From the NCBI GenBank assembly GCA_032622095.1, contig CP136064.1:136665954-136729953 (forward strand): a stretch of 64,000 nucleotides of DNA. The letters run 5' to 3'. A program made the position numbers and the translations under genes. This DNA is from Siphonodentalium dalli (taxonomy: Eukaryota; Mollusca; Scaphopoda; Gadilida; Siphonodentaliidae). The notes beneath the pieces are model-generated. The model was not told where the DNA came from and made no database searches. It saw only the letters and a program-made list of their open reading frames with translations. Shown here piece after piece: positions 23,190 through 36,311 of the stretch; within the stretch, counting starts at the first letter, position 1; each line of letters starts with the position of its first letter.

Positions 23190-23697
23190 ACTCAAGTACC
23201 ATGCCGAGATTGCACAAGGACTGCAACAGCAAACACCTTGTTCAGCAATTATTAAAATTGGTAACCAACGCATTAGGGCATTACTTGACTCTGGGGCAAG
23301 TACAAGTTGCTTAAAATATGACGTATATCGCTCCCTTCCAAATAAGCCCCCGTTACTAAATGAAAAAATAATTCTGACCTCAGCAACAGGCCAAAATATG
23401 CAAGTATACGGCAGTATGCATTTGCCCTTCAAAATTGGATCAATGTCATTAGTACATAAATTCTTTATATTACCCAACCTATCAAGATCAGCGATTTTTG
23501 GTCGCGATTTTTTAACAGACAAACATGTAAGACTCTATTTCGATTTGAATGCATTTAGAATAGGCAACAAAACATTTCCCATGTTACAGGATTTACATAT
23601 AGCATCATTGCTACGTTCGCGGCAAGATATCAAATTACCACCCGCATTCATGTGCATTGGTGAACACAAAAATAATTGGTACACCAGACATGTATGA
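23050..23697 (+). CDS. pro: Aspartic protease of the outer element
   Basis: Retropepsin-like protease that would cut the Gag-Pol polyprotein. The catalytic box LLDSGAST is at about 23281-23304 (Asp codon at 23287) and the second conserved box AIFGRDFL is at about 23490-23513, about 70 residues later as expected. A TGA at 23695-23697 ends the frame before the reverse transcriptase. The following linker is readable in a different frame (23765-24082), so at least two frame changes separate protease from polymerase in this copy. Confidence 0.85.
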   Translation: MQKFKIKNNEKLIEIQQFTKIIIMNQVKTVKVYITSLNRMQLHTLPKLKYHAEIAQGLQQQTPCSAIIKIGNQRIRALLDSGASTSCLKYDVYRSLPNKPPLLNEKIILTSATGQNMQVYGSMHLPFKIGSMSLVHKFFILPNLSRSAIFGRDFLTDKHVRLYFDLNAFRIGNKTFPMLQDLHIASLLRSRQDIKLPPAFMCIGEHKNNWYTRHV

Positions 23698-23764
23698 GAC
23701 ACCATATCTTTGAGTAAGTCACGCCGATATCGGCATATTTAAGGATGAACCTAATGTATCCATT

Positions 23765-24636
23765 ATGGACGGGATAGTTTCCGCATCAAAACGAGATATA
23801 CCGGTCATGATCATGAATAATTCAGACTCGTATATGTCTATATTTAAAGGTAATATAGTTGCGAAAACATATGGCCTAAGTTCAGACCAGATCTGTCAAA
23901 CAAAGGCTAAGGTACCCACCACAAATAAAATGAATGATTCTCAAGAAGTATTTAGTCTAGAAAATCAAACAAAAAACCTATCAAATTGGACGATATATGT
24001 GCCCCCGACCGCCACACAATTGAACTACTTGAACTGGTCTCCCAATATCAAGATGTGTTTACAAACGATCCAAATAAGGTAGAATTTTGCGATAAAATAG
24101 TCATGCGTGTTGATACCAAACCAGATGCAGAACCTATCTTTTGTCGTGCGTATCCTACTCCATTACAAAGACGCGAACACATGGAAAAAGCACTTCAAAA
24201 ATTATTAGATGCTGGTATTATAAAGAAAACTACAAACGCAAGCTGGTCATTTCCTGCCATATTGATTCGTAAAGGAATAGTAGATTCTAATGGAAATCAA
24301 AATTATAGACTATGTATAGACCTGAGAAGGCTGAATAAAATCACCGTCCCATTACGATGGTACCTCCCCTCTTTTACCGAAGTTTCCAGCCGCCTCCAAA
24401 AATCCAAAGTTTTTTCCACAATCGACATTAGCCAAGCTTATCATGTTATCGGTGTTCTCAAAGAACATCAAGACAAGTTAACTATGAACACAGATTTCGG
24501 ATTGTTTTCTTTCACAAGGGCCCCATTTGGCTATTGCAACTCGAGCGCGACGTTTTTGACATTAATCCATAAAACATTGGAAGGGTTAAGTTTTGTTGAC
24601 AATTTCGTCGACGATTTAATTTGTCACATAGACCGG
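23765..24636 (+). pseudogene. pol: Reverse transcriptase, N-terminal part, outer element
   Basis: The linker is readable at 23765-23980 in one frame. The polymerase then runs from about 23986 in another frame to the insertion point at 24636. Visible motifs are LCIDLRRLNKIT, STIDISQAYHVI (first catalytic Asp), APFGYCNSSATF and the catalytic FVDDL box at 24604-24618. The frame continues into inserted DNA after 24636 and ends at 24747 by chance. The rest of the gene resumes at 31132 after a CCGG target duplication; rejoining at that duplication keeps the frame. Confidence 0.9.
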
Positions 24637-24692
24637 CCCCCAGATGAGGGTAGTGTCACACGAAAGGGTATAAATTTTGACGCTATCTCCAA

Positions 24693-25299
24693 TTGTAATT
24701 CAATTGAGTATTTGTCACTAAAATCAAGCATTATGATTGGACGATAGCGGCTAACTTTAGTTTTCGATTCACCGACATCGGCCGCTTCAGCGTGCATCAA
24801 ATCTGAATGTAGCACGGTCAAATGTAATCGGCGCAGAACGAGTAGCGAAACGAGCACACCCGCGCGTTGTTGTCTATAGATACCGTTCATCGGCCGCTTC
24901 AGCGTGCATCAAATCTGAATGTGGTACGGTACAATTTGATCGGCGCAGAACGGAGTAGCGAAACGAGCCAACCCGCCCCACAGGAAATGGTTACGGAGCA
25001 GTGTTCCGAGTAACGCAATGGACACACCTAATGATTTGTGCACGGTGACAACGGCGAAATGAAAGTCTCGATTCGTGTCATGAAAATGACTAAATGATAC
25101 TTTTTATACATTTTTTTTTGCAAATTCCTTGTTAGATTGAATTACAATGGAGATAAACGTACCCTGTTTCGTTGTACATTCTGGGATTCGATCATGAAAA
25201 CAGTTTGTGAACTCGCCGGCAAGCCGGCTCGTTCACAAACTGTTTTCATGCTCGAATCCCAGAATGTACAACTCAACAGGGTATGTTTATCTCCTAATT
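24693..25299. mobile_element. Palindrome-tailed TIR element, family A, copy 1
   Basis: The insertion lies in the left arm of the fold-back, between CCAATT and ATTATCC. The right arm of the fold-back (about 31065-31075) shows the uninterrupted site. The element starts TTGTAATTCAATTG. The complement ATTGAATTACAA lies at 25136-25147, and a palindrome (25149-25294) follows. Inside, a ~95-bp unit beginning CATCGGCCGCTTCAGCG occurs twice. No gene; a 3- or 4-bp AT-rich target duplication (ATT or AATT) fits. Confidence 0.85.
25149..25294. repeat. Terminal palindrome of family A copy 1
   Basis: The left arm starts GGAGATAAACGTACCC and the right arm ends with its complement GTTTATCTCC. The core is GAACTCGCCGGCAAGCCGGC. 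The arms are about 70 bp with only a few mismatches. Confidence 0.95.
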
Positions 25300-25514
25300 A
25301 TCCTTGTCCCATGGGGGTTACAAAACACTGAGGTATCCGGGGCGGAACATGTGGAAAATATATTTTTTTTACCTTTTTGGTGTTTTTGACCTGCAAATTT
25401 CATTATAATCAGGAAAACCAATAAAATAAGACAAATGTTGAATAAAATATACTTGAATATCAAATATTTATTCTATCTGGGTTGCTTAACATTAATGATG
25501 TGCAAAAAGTTATA

Positions 25515-26120
25515 TTGTAATTCAATTGAGTATTTGTCACTAAAATCAAGCATTCTGATTGGCCGAGAGCGGCTAACTTTCGTTTTCGATTCACCGACAT
25601 CGGCCGCTTCAGCGTGCATCAAATATGAATGTAGCACGGTCAAATGTAATCGGCGCAGAACGAGTAGCGAAACGAGCACACCCGCGCGTTGTTGTCTATA
25701 GATACCGTTCATCGGCCGCTTCAGCGTGCATCAAATCTGAATGTGGTACGGTACAATTTGATCGGCGCAGAACGGAGTAGCGAAACGAGCGAACCCGCCC
25801 CACAGGAAATGGTTACGGAGCAGTGTTCCGAGTAACGCAATGGACACACCCAATGATTTGTGCACGGTGACAACGGCGAAATGAAAGTCTCGATTCGTGT
25901 CATGAAAATGACTAAATGATACTTTTTATACATTTTTTTTTCAAATTCCTTGCTAGATTGAATTACAATGGAGATAAACGTACCCTGTTTCGTTGTACAT
26001 TCTGGGATTCGAGCATGAAAACAGTTTGTGAACTCGCCGGCAAGCCGGCTCGTTCACAAACTGTTTTCATGCTCGAATCCCAGAATGTACAACTCAACAG
26101 GGTATGTTTATCTCCTAATT
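25515..26120. mobile_element. Palindrome-tailed TIR element, family A, copy 2
   Basis: Nearly identical to copy 1 and in the same orientation, it is inserted 215 bp further along the same fold-back arm. The empty site is seen in the right arm near 30855 (GGATAATATAATTTT in that orientation). ATT flanks both ends. It shows the same start (TTGTAATTCAATTG), inner complement (25957-25968) and terminal palindrome (25970-26115). The interior reads GATTGGCCGAGAGC where copy 1 has GATTGGACGATAGC. Confidence 0.88.
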
Positions 26121-27419
26121 ATCCAACACATTTTGTGAAAAATTCACGAAAATGCCAAAAAAATTCATAAATTGCACTGCTTTTTCAAAAAAGTTTTCCA
26201 GAAGATTTCCTATAAAATTTTCATTTTTCGGTATAAATCTCTCATTGGTGCATCAACATTTTCAGCATTATATCTGATTTAATAGTATCAACATCACAAG
26301 CAATGATGTCCAAAAAGCCGAGATATTTCCAAAAACTTAACCCACCCCCCCTAAAACTGATTTTCAATCTGAAAATACCTGTCAAGTCAGAATAGTCCGC
26401 TTTCGTTCCGTTTTGTTAACCAATTCAGAGTCTTATCATATATCATGGAATTAGTATGTATCTGAGGAGGTTTATGTTATGGTAGAGTCTATTTTGTTTA
26501 AATATTTGCTAAATTAGCTAAAATTTGATTATTTTTAGAAAAATTTCGGAAAAATTCCCATGACTCAGTTTTATGGATACAGCTGCACAACATGCACCAC
26601 AATATGAATTCTTCCCCAATATCAGACATGAAATGCTATAATCACGTACCAGACCAGAATTAAGAAATGAAGTAAAACTTAACACTACCACAATGCTCTC
26701 AATTTTATGCTATACTAAACTCGAAAGGTTGTTTATACTTAAGTGGATAGAATTCATATCATAAATTGCAATAGTTCTGCCCACGAATTATGCAATCTCA
26801 TCTTCATTGTCAATTTCATCAAATGTGATGGTATCAGTCAATAGAATTTCTGTGCAACATCTTACGGAAAGTATTGTTCAAACAACTCAGGCTGCCTATC
26901 GGCCGTCCATCCATGAAATGCTGCACCGGGAGTGGTTGATTTGGCAACGGTTGCAAGTCTCCACTGTTTTGTTATCATGTTGGCTCATTTTGAGTGTAGA
27001 ATTAAAGATCAAGTAGCTTCTGCTGATTCTCGAACTTCTGTGGGAACATTATCCGCCTAGCTTGATTCACTTTTCTCGAATGTTGAACATATAAGGCACA
27101 TGCGTGTCACTGTCCAAAACCCAATTCGTTCCTAAATATGTCATCACTTCCATATATTTTGATCGTCTTTCCAGCAACTTCCAGACAAGTTGTTTTTCCT
27201 TTTTGGAAGGTATCATTATCCGTGAATGAATGGGACCCAATAAGTGCATTCTTCTGTACTTGAATCACCTGCCCATTAGCATAAAAATTGTTTAACTATT
27301 ATCAGGGGGAAATCATTTAACGTTTTCTCCAACATGCATAAACGGCATCAAGATGGAGAACTCTCTGACACGACCTCTCTATCGATTAATATGTCTTTGA
27401 GTTATTGTGGAAAGCAATA

Positions 27420-28975
27420 GCAACCCAAGGTACACATGTATAACCAACCCAGTAACATACAGTCACTCCATATATACACATAAACACCACACAAATGACA
27501 AGATAGTCACTCACTCTGTGCACACATACACCTGACCCATGACCATATAGTCACTCCCTGTATACCTATTCACCACTTTCATGACCATAAGTCAATCCTT
27601 GTATACCTATTCATCTCACCATTGGCTATACGGTCAATCCCCGTATACATATTCGCCATATACACCCCATCCATGACCATAGAGTCACTCCATGTATACA
27701 TATGCAATGCATCTCACCATTGGCCATATAGCCACTCGCTTGATATACGTACCCCTCACCCATGACCACATATATCCACACTTGTGTATACATGTACACC
27801 CCACACATGCCCATACAGCCATGAGTCATCATGTAGGCACACTAGGTGTACTCACACACTTGACCCATGACCATATAGTCACCTATTTGTACCTATATTC
27901 AACACATTCATCATCATACAGTCAATCATTGTATACAAATTCACCTCACCATTGGTCATACGTCACTCACTGTATACATGTTCACCAAACCCATGGCAAA
28001 ATACCCATGCAAGATATACATATACCCCCAACCATGACCATATAATCACTCCAGGTAAACGTATGCACCTCACTAATGGCGATATAGCCACTCACTTTAT
28101 ACACATATCTCTCCATAACCATACAGCTACACTTATGTATACCCGTACACCCTACACATGACCATACAGCCATGTAGGCACAGCAGGTATACTCCTACAC
28201 CTTACCCATGATCATATAGTCTCTCTATATATACATATTCACCACATTCATGATCATACAGTCACTCCTTGTATACCTGTTCACCTCACCATTGGCCATA
28301 CAGTCACTCTCTGAAAACATATTCACCTCACTATTATTGGCCATAGAGTCACTCACTGTATATATATTTGCCACGGCAATAGTCATATAGCCACTCAGTA
28401 TATGCATATGCATCCACACATGACCATCCGCACACTCGTCAATGACAATTCAGCATACATCAGGTACACATATACACATGACTACTGCCATTCCATGTAC
28501 ACCTATATGCATTACACATAGCTGCACATCTATTTATCCATTCAACCACCAATTATCACACAGACAACACATGTATACATATACACATATCTATGACAAT
28601 ACACAATGTACATCTGTACATCTCACCCATGAACATACAGTCACTCCATGTATACATAAACACACATATGACCATGTAGGTACTCTCGTTATAATACATG
28701 TAAACCACATCAATGCCCATTGAGCCACATTGTGTTCACCTGTACTGGGTAATCATAACCATACAACCATACAGTCACTCCCTGTATATATATTCACCTC
28801 ACACGTGCCAATACTCTCACTCCTCGCATGCATATACATCTCACCATAGCCACCCCATTCATGACCATATAGCTAATCATGTACACCTATTCACATCATT
28901 CATGACCATAAAATAACTCCCTTTATACATATTCACCTCACCACACGGTAACTCCCTGGTTGCCATATTGACCCC
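27420..28975 (+). repeat. Minisatellite at the centre of the fold-back
   Basis: About 35 degenerate units with a period of roughly 42-50 bp are built on CATGACCATATAGTCACTCC, then TGTATACATATTCACC. Conserved pieces are GACCATA, GTCACTC and TGTATAC. Unit length and sequence vary too much for a CRISPR-like array. It forms the spacer between the arms. Open frames here are repeat-driven, His- and Thr-rich and not supported as genes. Confidence 0.85.
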
Positions 28976-29650
28976 CAGCCTGTACCATGTTGATCAATGT
29001 TTATCCTAATAGGCCAGAATAGCCACAAATTATGATTCATTTCAGTTCCATTTCAAAGTTCTGCCCATTTATTAAAAAATATATAGCCAGTATCCAAAAA
29101 GAGGTTTTCGGGGAAAAAAACAAATAAGGCAACTTTAAAATTAATTTGTTATATCCCATAAGGAAATGGGACAACCAGAACAGAACATTTAGTTGTCAGT
29201 TGATTAGCTAACATGTAAAATAACCAAGTGAGTCACAATTTGCTACATTTTCGGAAATGCAGAGAATAATGTTCGGGATATATGTAAAAAAGGTTGCCAT
29301 TTTTAGTAATTTAGTTTATAAACACATTAGTGTGACACATTTAAGGTAGATCAAAACAATAAACATCTTTCATACCAAACATAGTTACATTTTACTTGAA
29401 ACTTTTTGTGCCGTTATATATGTCAAGTTTGTGAGAGAAAAATCCAATATTTCTGGTAATGTCAGTGGTGGCAATAGTAAAAATTAACTAAGGTGCATCA
29501 GGCATGTTAGTGTTCAATGTATAGAATGCAGAATAGCCAACTTTATACATCAACCACAACTTGTAAGCGATTTGGGGACACGCTGGGTCAATATCTACCA
29601 TTTCCACATTTTGGCAGCCAAATATACAGAATAATGCAGTTGTTGGGTTC
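28976..29650. other. Unpaired part of the fold-back interior
   Basis: AT-rich sequence between the minisatellite and the right arm that does not clearly match the left side. No gene seen. The right arm becomes recognisable from about 29640 (GTTGGGTTCCATTCCTTCA), which matches the complement of 27225-27245. Confidence 0.5.
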
Positions 29651-31131
29651 CATTCCTTCACAGGTAATAACTACCTTTCATCGTTGTTCCGAAAAGGAAT
29701 AAAAAAACACAACTGGAAGTTGCTGGAAAGACCATCAAGATATATGGAAGTCATGGCTTATTTAGGAATGAATTGGGTTTTGGACAGTGACACACTTAAT
29801 ACAATCACGGAGATAACATGTGCCTTATAGATGTATGGTCCACATTCGAGAAAAGTGAATTATGCTAGGTGGGTAAAGTTCCAGAAGAAGTTCGAGAATC
29901 AGCAAAAGGTAGTTGATCTTTCTGCACTTCCACCATGTGAGGAACTTTAATTCTACACTCAAAACGAGCCAACATGATAGCAAAACAGTGGCTACTTGCA
30001 ACCGTTGTAGCACTTCATGGATGGACGGCCAATAGGCAGCCTGAGTTGTTTGAACCATTCTTCTCGTAAGATGTTGCACAGAAATTCTATTGACTGATAC
30101 AATCACATTTGATGAAATTGACAGTGACATTGAAGATGAGATTACATAATCCGTGGGCAGAACTATTGCAATTTATGATATGAATTCTATCAACTATTAT
30201 GAGCGACCTTTCGAGTTTAGTATAGCATAAAATTGAAAGCATTGAGAACACTGTCTTGGGGTAGGGTTAAGTTTTACTTTATTTCTCAATTCTGGTCTGG
30301 TACATGATTATAACATTTCATGTCAGAATTGGGGAAGAATTTATGCTTATTGTGGTGCATGATGTGCAACTGTATCCATATAACTGACAAAGTCATGGGA
30401 ATTTTTCCAAAAAATTTCACTTAAATATAATATAAATTTTAGCCAATTTACCCCAAAAAAATCAAATATTTAAACAAACTAGACTCTACCATAATATAAA
30501 CCTCCTCAGATACATGCTAATTCCATGATATATGATAAGACTCTGAATTGGTTAACAAAACAGAACGAAAACGGGCTATTCTGACTTGACAGGTATTTTC
30601 AGATAGAAAATCAGTTTTAGGGGGGTGGGTTAAGTTTTTGGAAATATCTCGGATTGTTGGATATCATTTCTTGTGATGCTGATATACATAAATCAGGTAT
30701 ATAATGCTGAAAATTTTGATGCACCAATGAGAGCTTTATACAAAAAAATGAAAATTTTATAGGAAATCTTCTGGAAATTTATTTTTAAAAAGCACTGCAA
30801 TTTATGCATTTTTTGGGGGTTTTTCGTGAATTTTTCACAAAATTTGTTGGATAATATAATTTTTCGCACATCATAAATGTTAAGCAACCCAGATAGAATA
30901 AATATCAATTATTCAAGTATATTTAATTCAATATTTGTCTTATTTTATTGGTTTTCCTGATTATACTGAAATTTGCAGGACAAAAACACCAAAAAGGTCA
31001 AAAAATTATATTTTCCACATGTTCCGCCCTGGATACCTCAGTGTTTTGGAACCGCCATGGGACAAGGATAATTGGAGATAGCGTCAAAATTTCTACCCTT
31101 TCGTATGACACTACCCTCATCTGGTGGCCGG

Positions 31132-32017
31132 TCTAACAGTGAAACGGAGGTCCTCCATAAACAGCACCTCAAAATAGTATTCGAACGACTCAGAGAGTAT
31201 TGATTAGTAGCACGATTAACAAAGTCCCAATTTTATATGAACGCGCCCAGATCCCGCCAAAGTTAAAGCCATACAAGATGTGCCGGCCCAAACATCAGTT
31301 AAAGAAGTCTGTAGAGTATTAGGGATTTTCAATTTTTATCGCAACTATTGTAAGAATTTCTCTGACACTGCTACATCATTAATTAAATTAACTGCTCGTT
31401 ACGCAAAATTTGCATGGTCCGAAGAATGTCAAAATGCTTTTGATACACTAAAACAAAATTTGCTTAAAATACCTACTCTGGCCTACCCTGATAGGAACAG
31501 GAAAATGATCTTATATTGCGATGCATCAATGCATACAGTGGGGGGATCATTAGTCCAGCCATACCCAGAAAACAAACTAGAAACTGATAACAAAACCCCG
31601 GAATTTCCAATTTGCTTTGTTAGCAAAAAGTTGAATCACTCTCAACGAAATTACAGTACTACAGAGCGCGAAGCACTCGCCGTATATGTATGTCTAAAGA
31701 AACTCAATTTCTATCTAGAGGGATCGGACGTAGAAATACGAACAGATCATTTACCCCTAGTTTCTATGTTTCAAAATACTCAGATGGCTAATAAACGTAT
31801 TCAAAAATGGTTTATTGAAATTTCCGCATACAATCCAAAAATTACTTATATACAAGGGTCTGAGAATATCGCCGCTGACTTTTGTTCTCGAGTGGACCCG
31901 ACAAACCAACAGAGTATGTCAGAATGTTCAATGGAAAGCGAAGAGAAAACGCCATATGACATAACGATCAACGACGGATCACTAAACATATTAGATTCAC
32001 AGAAAATAAAACAATAG
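31132..32017 (+). pseudogene. pol: Reverse transcriptase C-terminus and RNase H, outer element
   Basis: The gene continues in frame after the CCGG duplication with HLKIVFERLREY. A TGA near 31200 and a later frame change interrupt it. From 31280 a 245-codon frame holds the connection region (GIFNFYRNYCKNFS) and RNase H, which removes RNA from RNA-DNA hybrids. Its motifs are ILYCDASMHTVGG (first Asp), STTEREALAVYV (Glu), RTDHLPL (Asp) and AADFCSR. It ends at a TAG at 32015-32017. A further TAG near 32110 falls in the linker to integrase. Confidence 0.88.
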
Positions 32018-35000
32018 GTAAACAAAAAGCGCATACGTTGCCCGACACTATACTAATTTCCAGAATGAACAACTAAATGTACCCACCAATATCGAAGAAA
32101 TGCAGAAATAGGACCATATTATTTCAGACATAATTCGCAAATTAAAATCCGATAAACCACCCGAAAAGATAACAAAGCAATATATTGTAACGCACAAGTG
32201 GTATATAGGACTACATACAGTTCCACCTCTCAAAGAATCGGAGGTTGGGAATAAGTCACAAAGTTCCCCAACATGGGTTACTCTGCAACCACTCTCAACC
32301 TGATCCTCCAAGGGAAGGAAACTGCGTGCAGTCCCATATCTCACCAGATACAGTTACAGCCAAAAGTAACCGAGTGGATAAAATATAAAATGACTTAAAT
32401 TCTGACACCAGTAGGTATTTGTTAAGCTGGACCTACACCAACTGAGGGGTAAGTTGCAGGATACGAGATCCTAATAATTGAGATTAAATTAAATTAATTA
32501 TTTATTTAGCACATAGACTATATATAACATTTTAACAGATGTATATTTGTATGGACGGAATGTTGAATAATTATATATATGGAAATGAAAATAAAATGGA
32601 ATATTTTATAAGTTGAATGATCTGAATGAAATGACTATTTATGAAATTATTATATAAATAAAGTGAGGAATGCATGATGCTACTTTAGAATTAACTTTCC
32701 AAATGACTTATAGTAATTATTAAACTTTAATGAACGAAGCTTTTAGAAACTTTATGAACTTGTGAAAATTTATGAATTTGTGAAAATTAATGAAGTTATG
32801 AAAATTAATGCAGATTTTGTGAAAATTAATGAAGACATGAAAATTAATGCAGATTTTTTATTAACATGGTAAATGACTAGTAAATAAGGTTTGATATATG
32901 TTGCCCATTGTATTTGAATTAAATAACTGAAATTATGTATCACAATGTTAAATGACTTGAAGCTGAGTTATTATTAATTTGTGATACTGCAGAAAAACTT
33001 ATAATTTAGCTGTGAAAAATATGTGATATAGTTAAAGACCATTTAACTTAGATTATTTGAATGAAATAATTAATATTTCATTCACAAATTAATTTTATGG
33101 GAATTAGAAAACTTCCCAAAGAAATATAAAAATGAACTTAGTTTTAGAAATTTTTAAGTTTTAACCCCAGACTAAAAGTTATTTAAAAGCTAAACATTTA
33201 ACAAACACTTTTGAAATTTGTGGGGAAATAGCCTAAAAGTTTCAAATATATATTACGCAGAAAATTAAATAACTTTAAACATATTTACAACAGGCCGGCA
33301 CAGAAATAACACTTTGATGATACGATACAACACAAAACAATTACACAACATATGAACAAGGCACATACACCGATAAATATTTGAGCTCACTTGTTGAAGT
33401 TTATATATATTTGTTGTGGTATTGGAATATTTAATAATGAGAACTGTTATGGAAATCTGATAGAATCAAAGACATGTTATGTTGTCTTATAAATAACCTG
33501 TTCAACTCCCTATTAGTATGGGTCTTACATAATACGGTTGCCCACATATTTTGGAGATTTACGAATGCGACATATAGTTCTAGGCGCGACCCAGATACTA
33601 TATAAATGAAGACTGTCCCTACAGTCACACAATAGCGAACACCGGTGATAATGTGGATTATGCACTGAGGATATTAAAATACCACTACAAAAACTTATTT
33701 ATGAGAAATAATAAATGAATATGGCTTAATATGGTTGCATATCAAGACATGATTTCACTTATTCTAAAACCATATAAAGTATGAAGTTTTTATAAAACTT
33801 TAAATATTAGATGAACTTATTTAGCTGAATTAATGGCTAAGTTATGAAATAATAGAAATAGCTTAATAGCTTAAAATGTTGCAGAAAATGCAACCGAAAG
33901 TTACTATGACTTAGCCCCATTACCGGCCAAGCATTAAACCACTTACTAAAGATTAATAATGAAATAAGTGAATTATGTGAAATAGGCATAGACTTGATTA
34001 ATGCCTTTAAATATAAAACGTATGTGAAATATTAAATGGTAAGATTAGGAAATGAGACTTTATTGGCACCATTTACATGCCAATGAATAAAACTACAAAG
34101 TCTGATAAGTACAGAATCCACAGGTGGTCACCTGCAATATATGTAGTCAATGCAGAGTGATGATATGACAGATATCTAATACTTAGCCTTACCAGAGAAT
34201 GATACTTCTTACTTACTGACATTTACTGGAACAAAACCTAGAGCGTTGTAGTAAATTTTGTTCCAGGGTTCTGCACCGTACTGTATAGCTTTGCTAAAAT
34301 TTCCTAAACTGCCTTTAAACTGAGCACTTAGACTAACTTTAAATTTATTTACTAAAAAAAACTATTTCCCTAATATATATTTTATGAATAAAATACAAGT
34401 GGGAAGAGTACCTTGACTAAACCCTATCGGTATAATACAAGGCATACAATCCAGTCATCTGATGTACATAGACCAGTCACTTCTGATTTTTGTCTGATTT
34501 GAAGCCCACTTGCAACTTCCAATTTTTCTGCCACATCAGGCTTATTTATTTGGAAGGCAGATTTCTACAAGTGCTGATGTAACTGACTTAAATGTTGATG
34601 GATTTTGACCACTTCTGGTACTGTCACCACCCACATGTCTCTTCAGACCGTCAATTACTCAACACTTAGTCACTTCAGACATATATAGATTTTCTGCGAT
34701 GCAAGACATGGGTAATAGGCCACTCATTTAATGATTTTTACATGCTCAGCCATCAAGTCACTTCTGACTGAGTCGGATGGCAGAGTTTTATGTATGCCCT
34801 TACATTTCCCAAGTGTGTTATAAGTGTCAAATAAGTGTTGCACAAGTGTAGGAATATTTTTCCTCTAAGTGTGCACTTACAACCAAGTGTACAAGTCCAA
34901 CAGTGGCAGTAAGTGTAGTGCAAGTGTAACATAAGTGTACAGTAAGTGTACGTTCCAACTATGTAAATGAGGTGAGTGTCATATAAGTGTATGATTCTAA

Positions 35001-35953
35001 AGTGTGATATAAGTGTATGTTGGCAAGTGTAATTTTAGTGTATAATAATTGCAAGTATTTTATAAGTGTAAGTTCTGAATGGGGTTGTAAGTGTATTGTA
35101 AGTGTACAATGGTGATTGTGATGCAAGTGTATTATTTAAGTGTATAGTACATGTATTAGTAAAATAAGTGTATATCATAGATGGGCATGCACATATTAAA
35201 TTTCACTATCAAAGATGGCAATTGATGCATTAATCAAGGGAATCACATTCACAATGATTTAGACTGATAAAATACTTTATTATATTATATTAATAATGTT
35301 TTAATATATAAATCATCTATCAATTAGGTTCCTTGGCTCAATAAATATATTTCATAAATCTGGTGCTGATATGCGAAGTTTGAATGAGCTGAAGTATCTT
35401 CAAGCTTGTCTCTTCCCGTTAGTCTTTACTCCACTTATGTCATGATGTCCATGTCATATTCAGTACGATGTCCCATTTAAAGCATGCAGTGCCTGCTGTG
35501 TGATGTTTAGTTTAGCACGGAGAGTGAGAGAAATTTGCAAACGTTGGCATGACCGATTCCAGTTTTTTTTTGACAAAAAAGCTGTAAGCGAGTCATTGTT
35601 TTCTTCTTCTGATGTCACATTGTCTCTGAGATGATCCAAATTCCAATGTGCTCTGTGTGCCCAGTCTACCCCTCCACCAAAATTAGTTTTGTCCTGTATC
35701 ACAAGCGTTTGGACAAGACGTCAATATGATTGAAATTGAATCCGTGATCAGTCCTCTTGGCGAGTCTTGCCAACATTGGGCAACAAATTCACTGAATCAG
35801 CTGGACGACAGCCATCACTCTCCGATTGAGAATTATCACTTGTAAATAAATGTATGTTGTATATCTGAATTTAGCTCACGTTTCCATCGGTTATAATCCG
35901 TATGCATCCAGTGTGACTTTACTGTTGACATTTAATTTCTCAATGTCATCGTG

Positions 35954-36121
35954 TCATTGTAGGATCACCGCCGACACCGGTGGAATTGGGAACAAACTTC
36001 GCCTATTTGCGTAATTATTTGCCGAATTCAGCCTCCTACCACCTGTTCTATCTCTAGTGTGTTTAGTTCCTTTCTTCTTTTTGCCAAATTGTTGAATTGT
36101 TTTGGGTTTTCTCGCCGTCAT
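35954..36121 (-). CDS. Small basic ORF inside the AAGTGT element
   Basis: A 55-codon frame starts with ATG at 36121 on the minus strand. The product is very basic and begins MTARKPKTIQQFGKKKKG, with an Arg/Gly-rich middle. It is divergent from the ORF at 36312. Splice-like or polyadenylation signals were not established. It could be the first exon of a captured gene or chance. Confidence 0.25.
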   Translation of the reverse strand: MTARKPKTIQQFGKKKKGTKHTRDRTGGRRLNSANNYANRRSLFPIPPVSAVILQ

Positions 36122-36311
36122 TTTCGTAAATGAAAGCTGTTGTCAAATAAAATGCAGATGAAATTTAAATTTGATTTCTTGACCGCCGAATGACCGGAAT
36201 GTGGTCTGCGCATGCGCATGTAGTCACCGTCACAGTCACGTGTTAGCTTTTAGCCAATCGTATGCTCAGTTCTAGGATATCACTTGATTTAGACAGGGAT
36301 TTCCCTATAAA

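Larger units (their letters stand above)
24637..31127. mobile_element. Giant inverted-repeat (fold-back) element, 6.5 kb
   Basis: It is inserted in the reverse transcriptase gene and flanked by CCGG at 24633-24636 and 31128-31131. The ends are CCCCCAGATGAGGGTAGTG and, in reverse complement, CCACCAGATGAGGGTAGTG. The two arms stay similar for more than 1.5 kb. The left arm is longer only because of two later 0.6-kb insertions. The centre is a minisatellite. No transposase frame survives. A four-base duplication and very long TIRs limit the choices but do not let me name a superfamily. Confidence 0.9.

Noticed and set aside
24637-24747. Continuation of the outer reverse transcriptase past FVDDL
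   Set aside because: The residues after 24636 are read through the inserted fold-back end and are not part of the gene.
27420-28975. Regular array that could suggest a CRISPR-like locus
   Set aside because: Units vary in length and sequence with no constant repeat and unique spacer pattern. The context is eukaryotic transposon DNA and it is the minisatellite core of a fold-back element.
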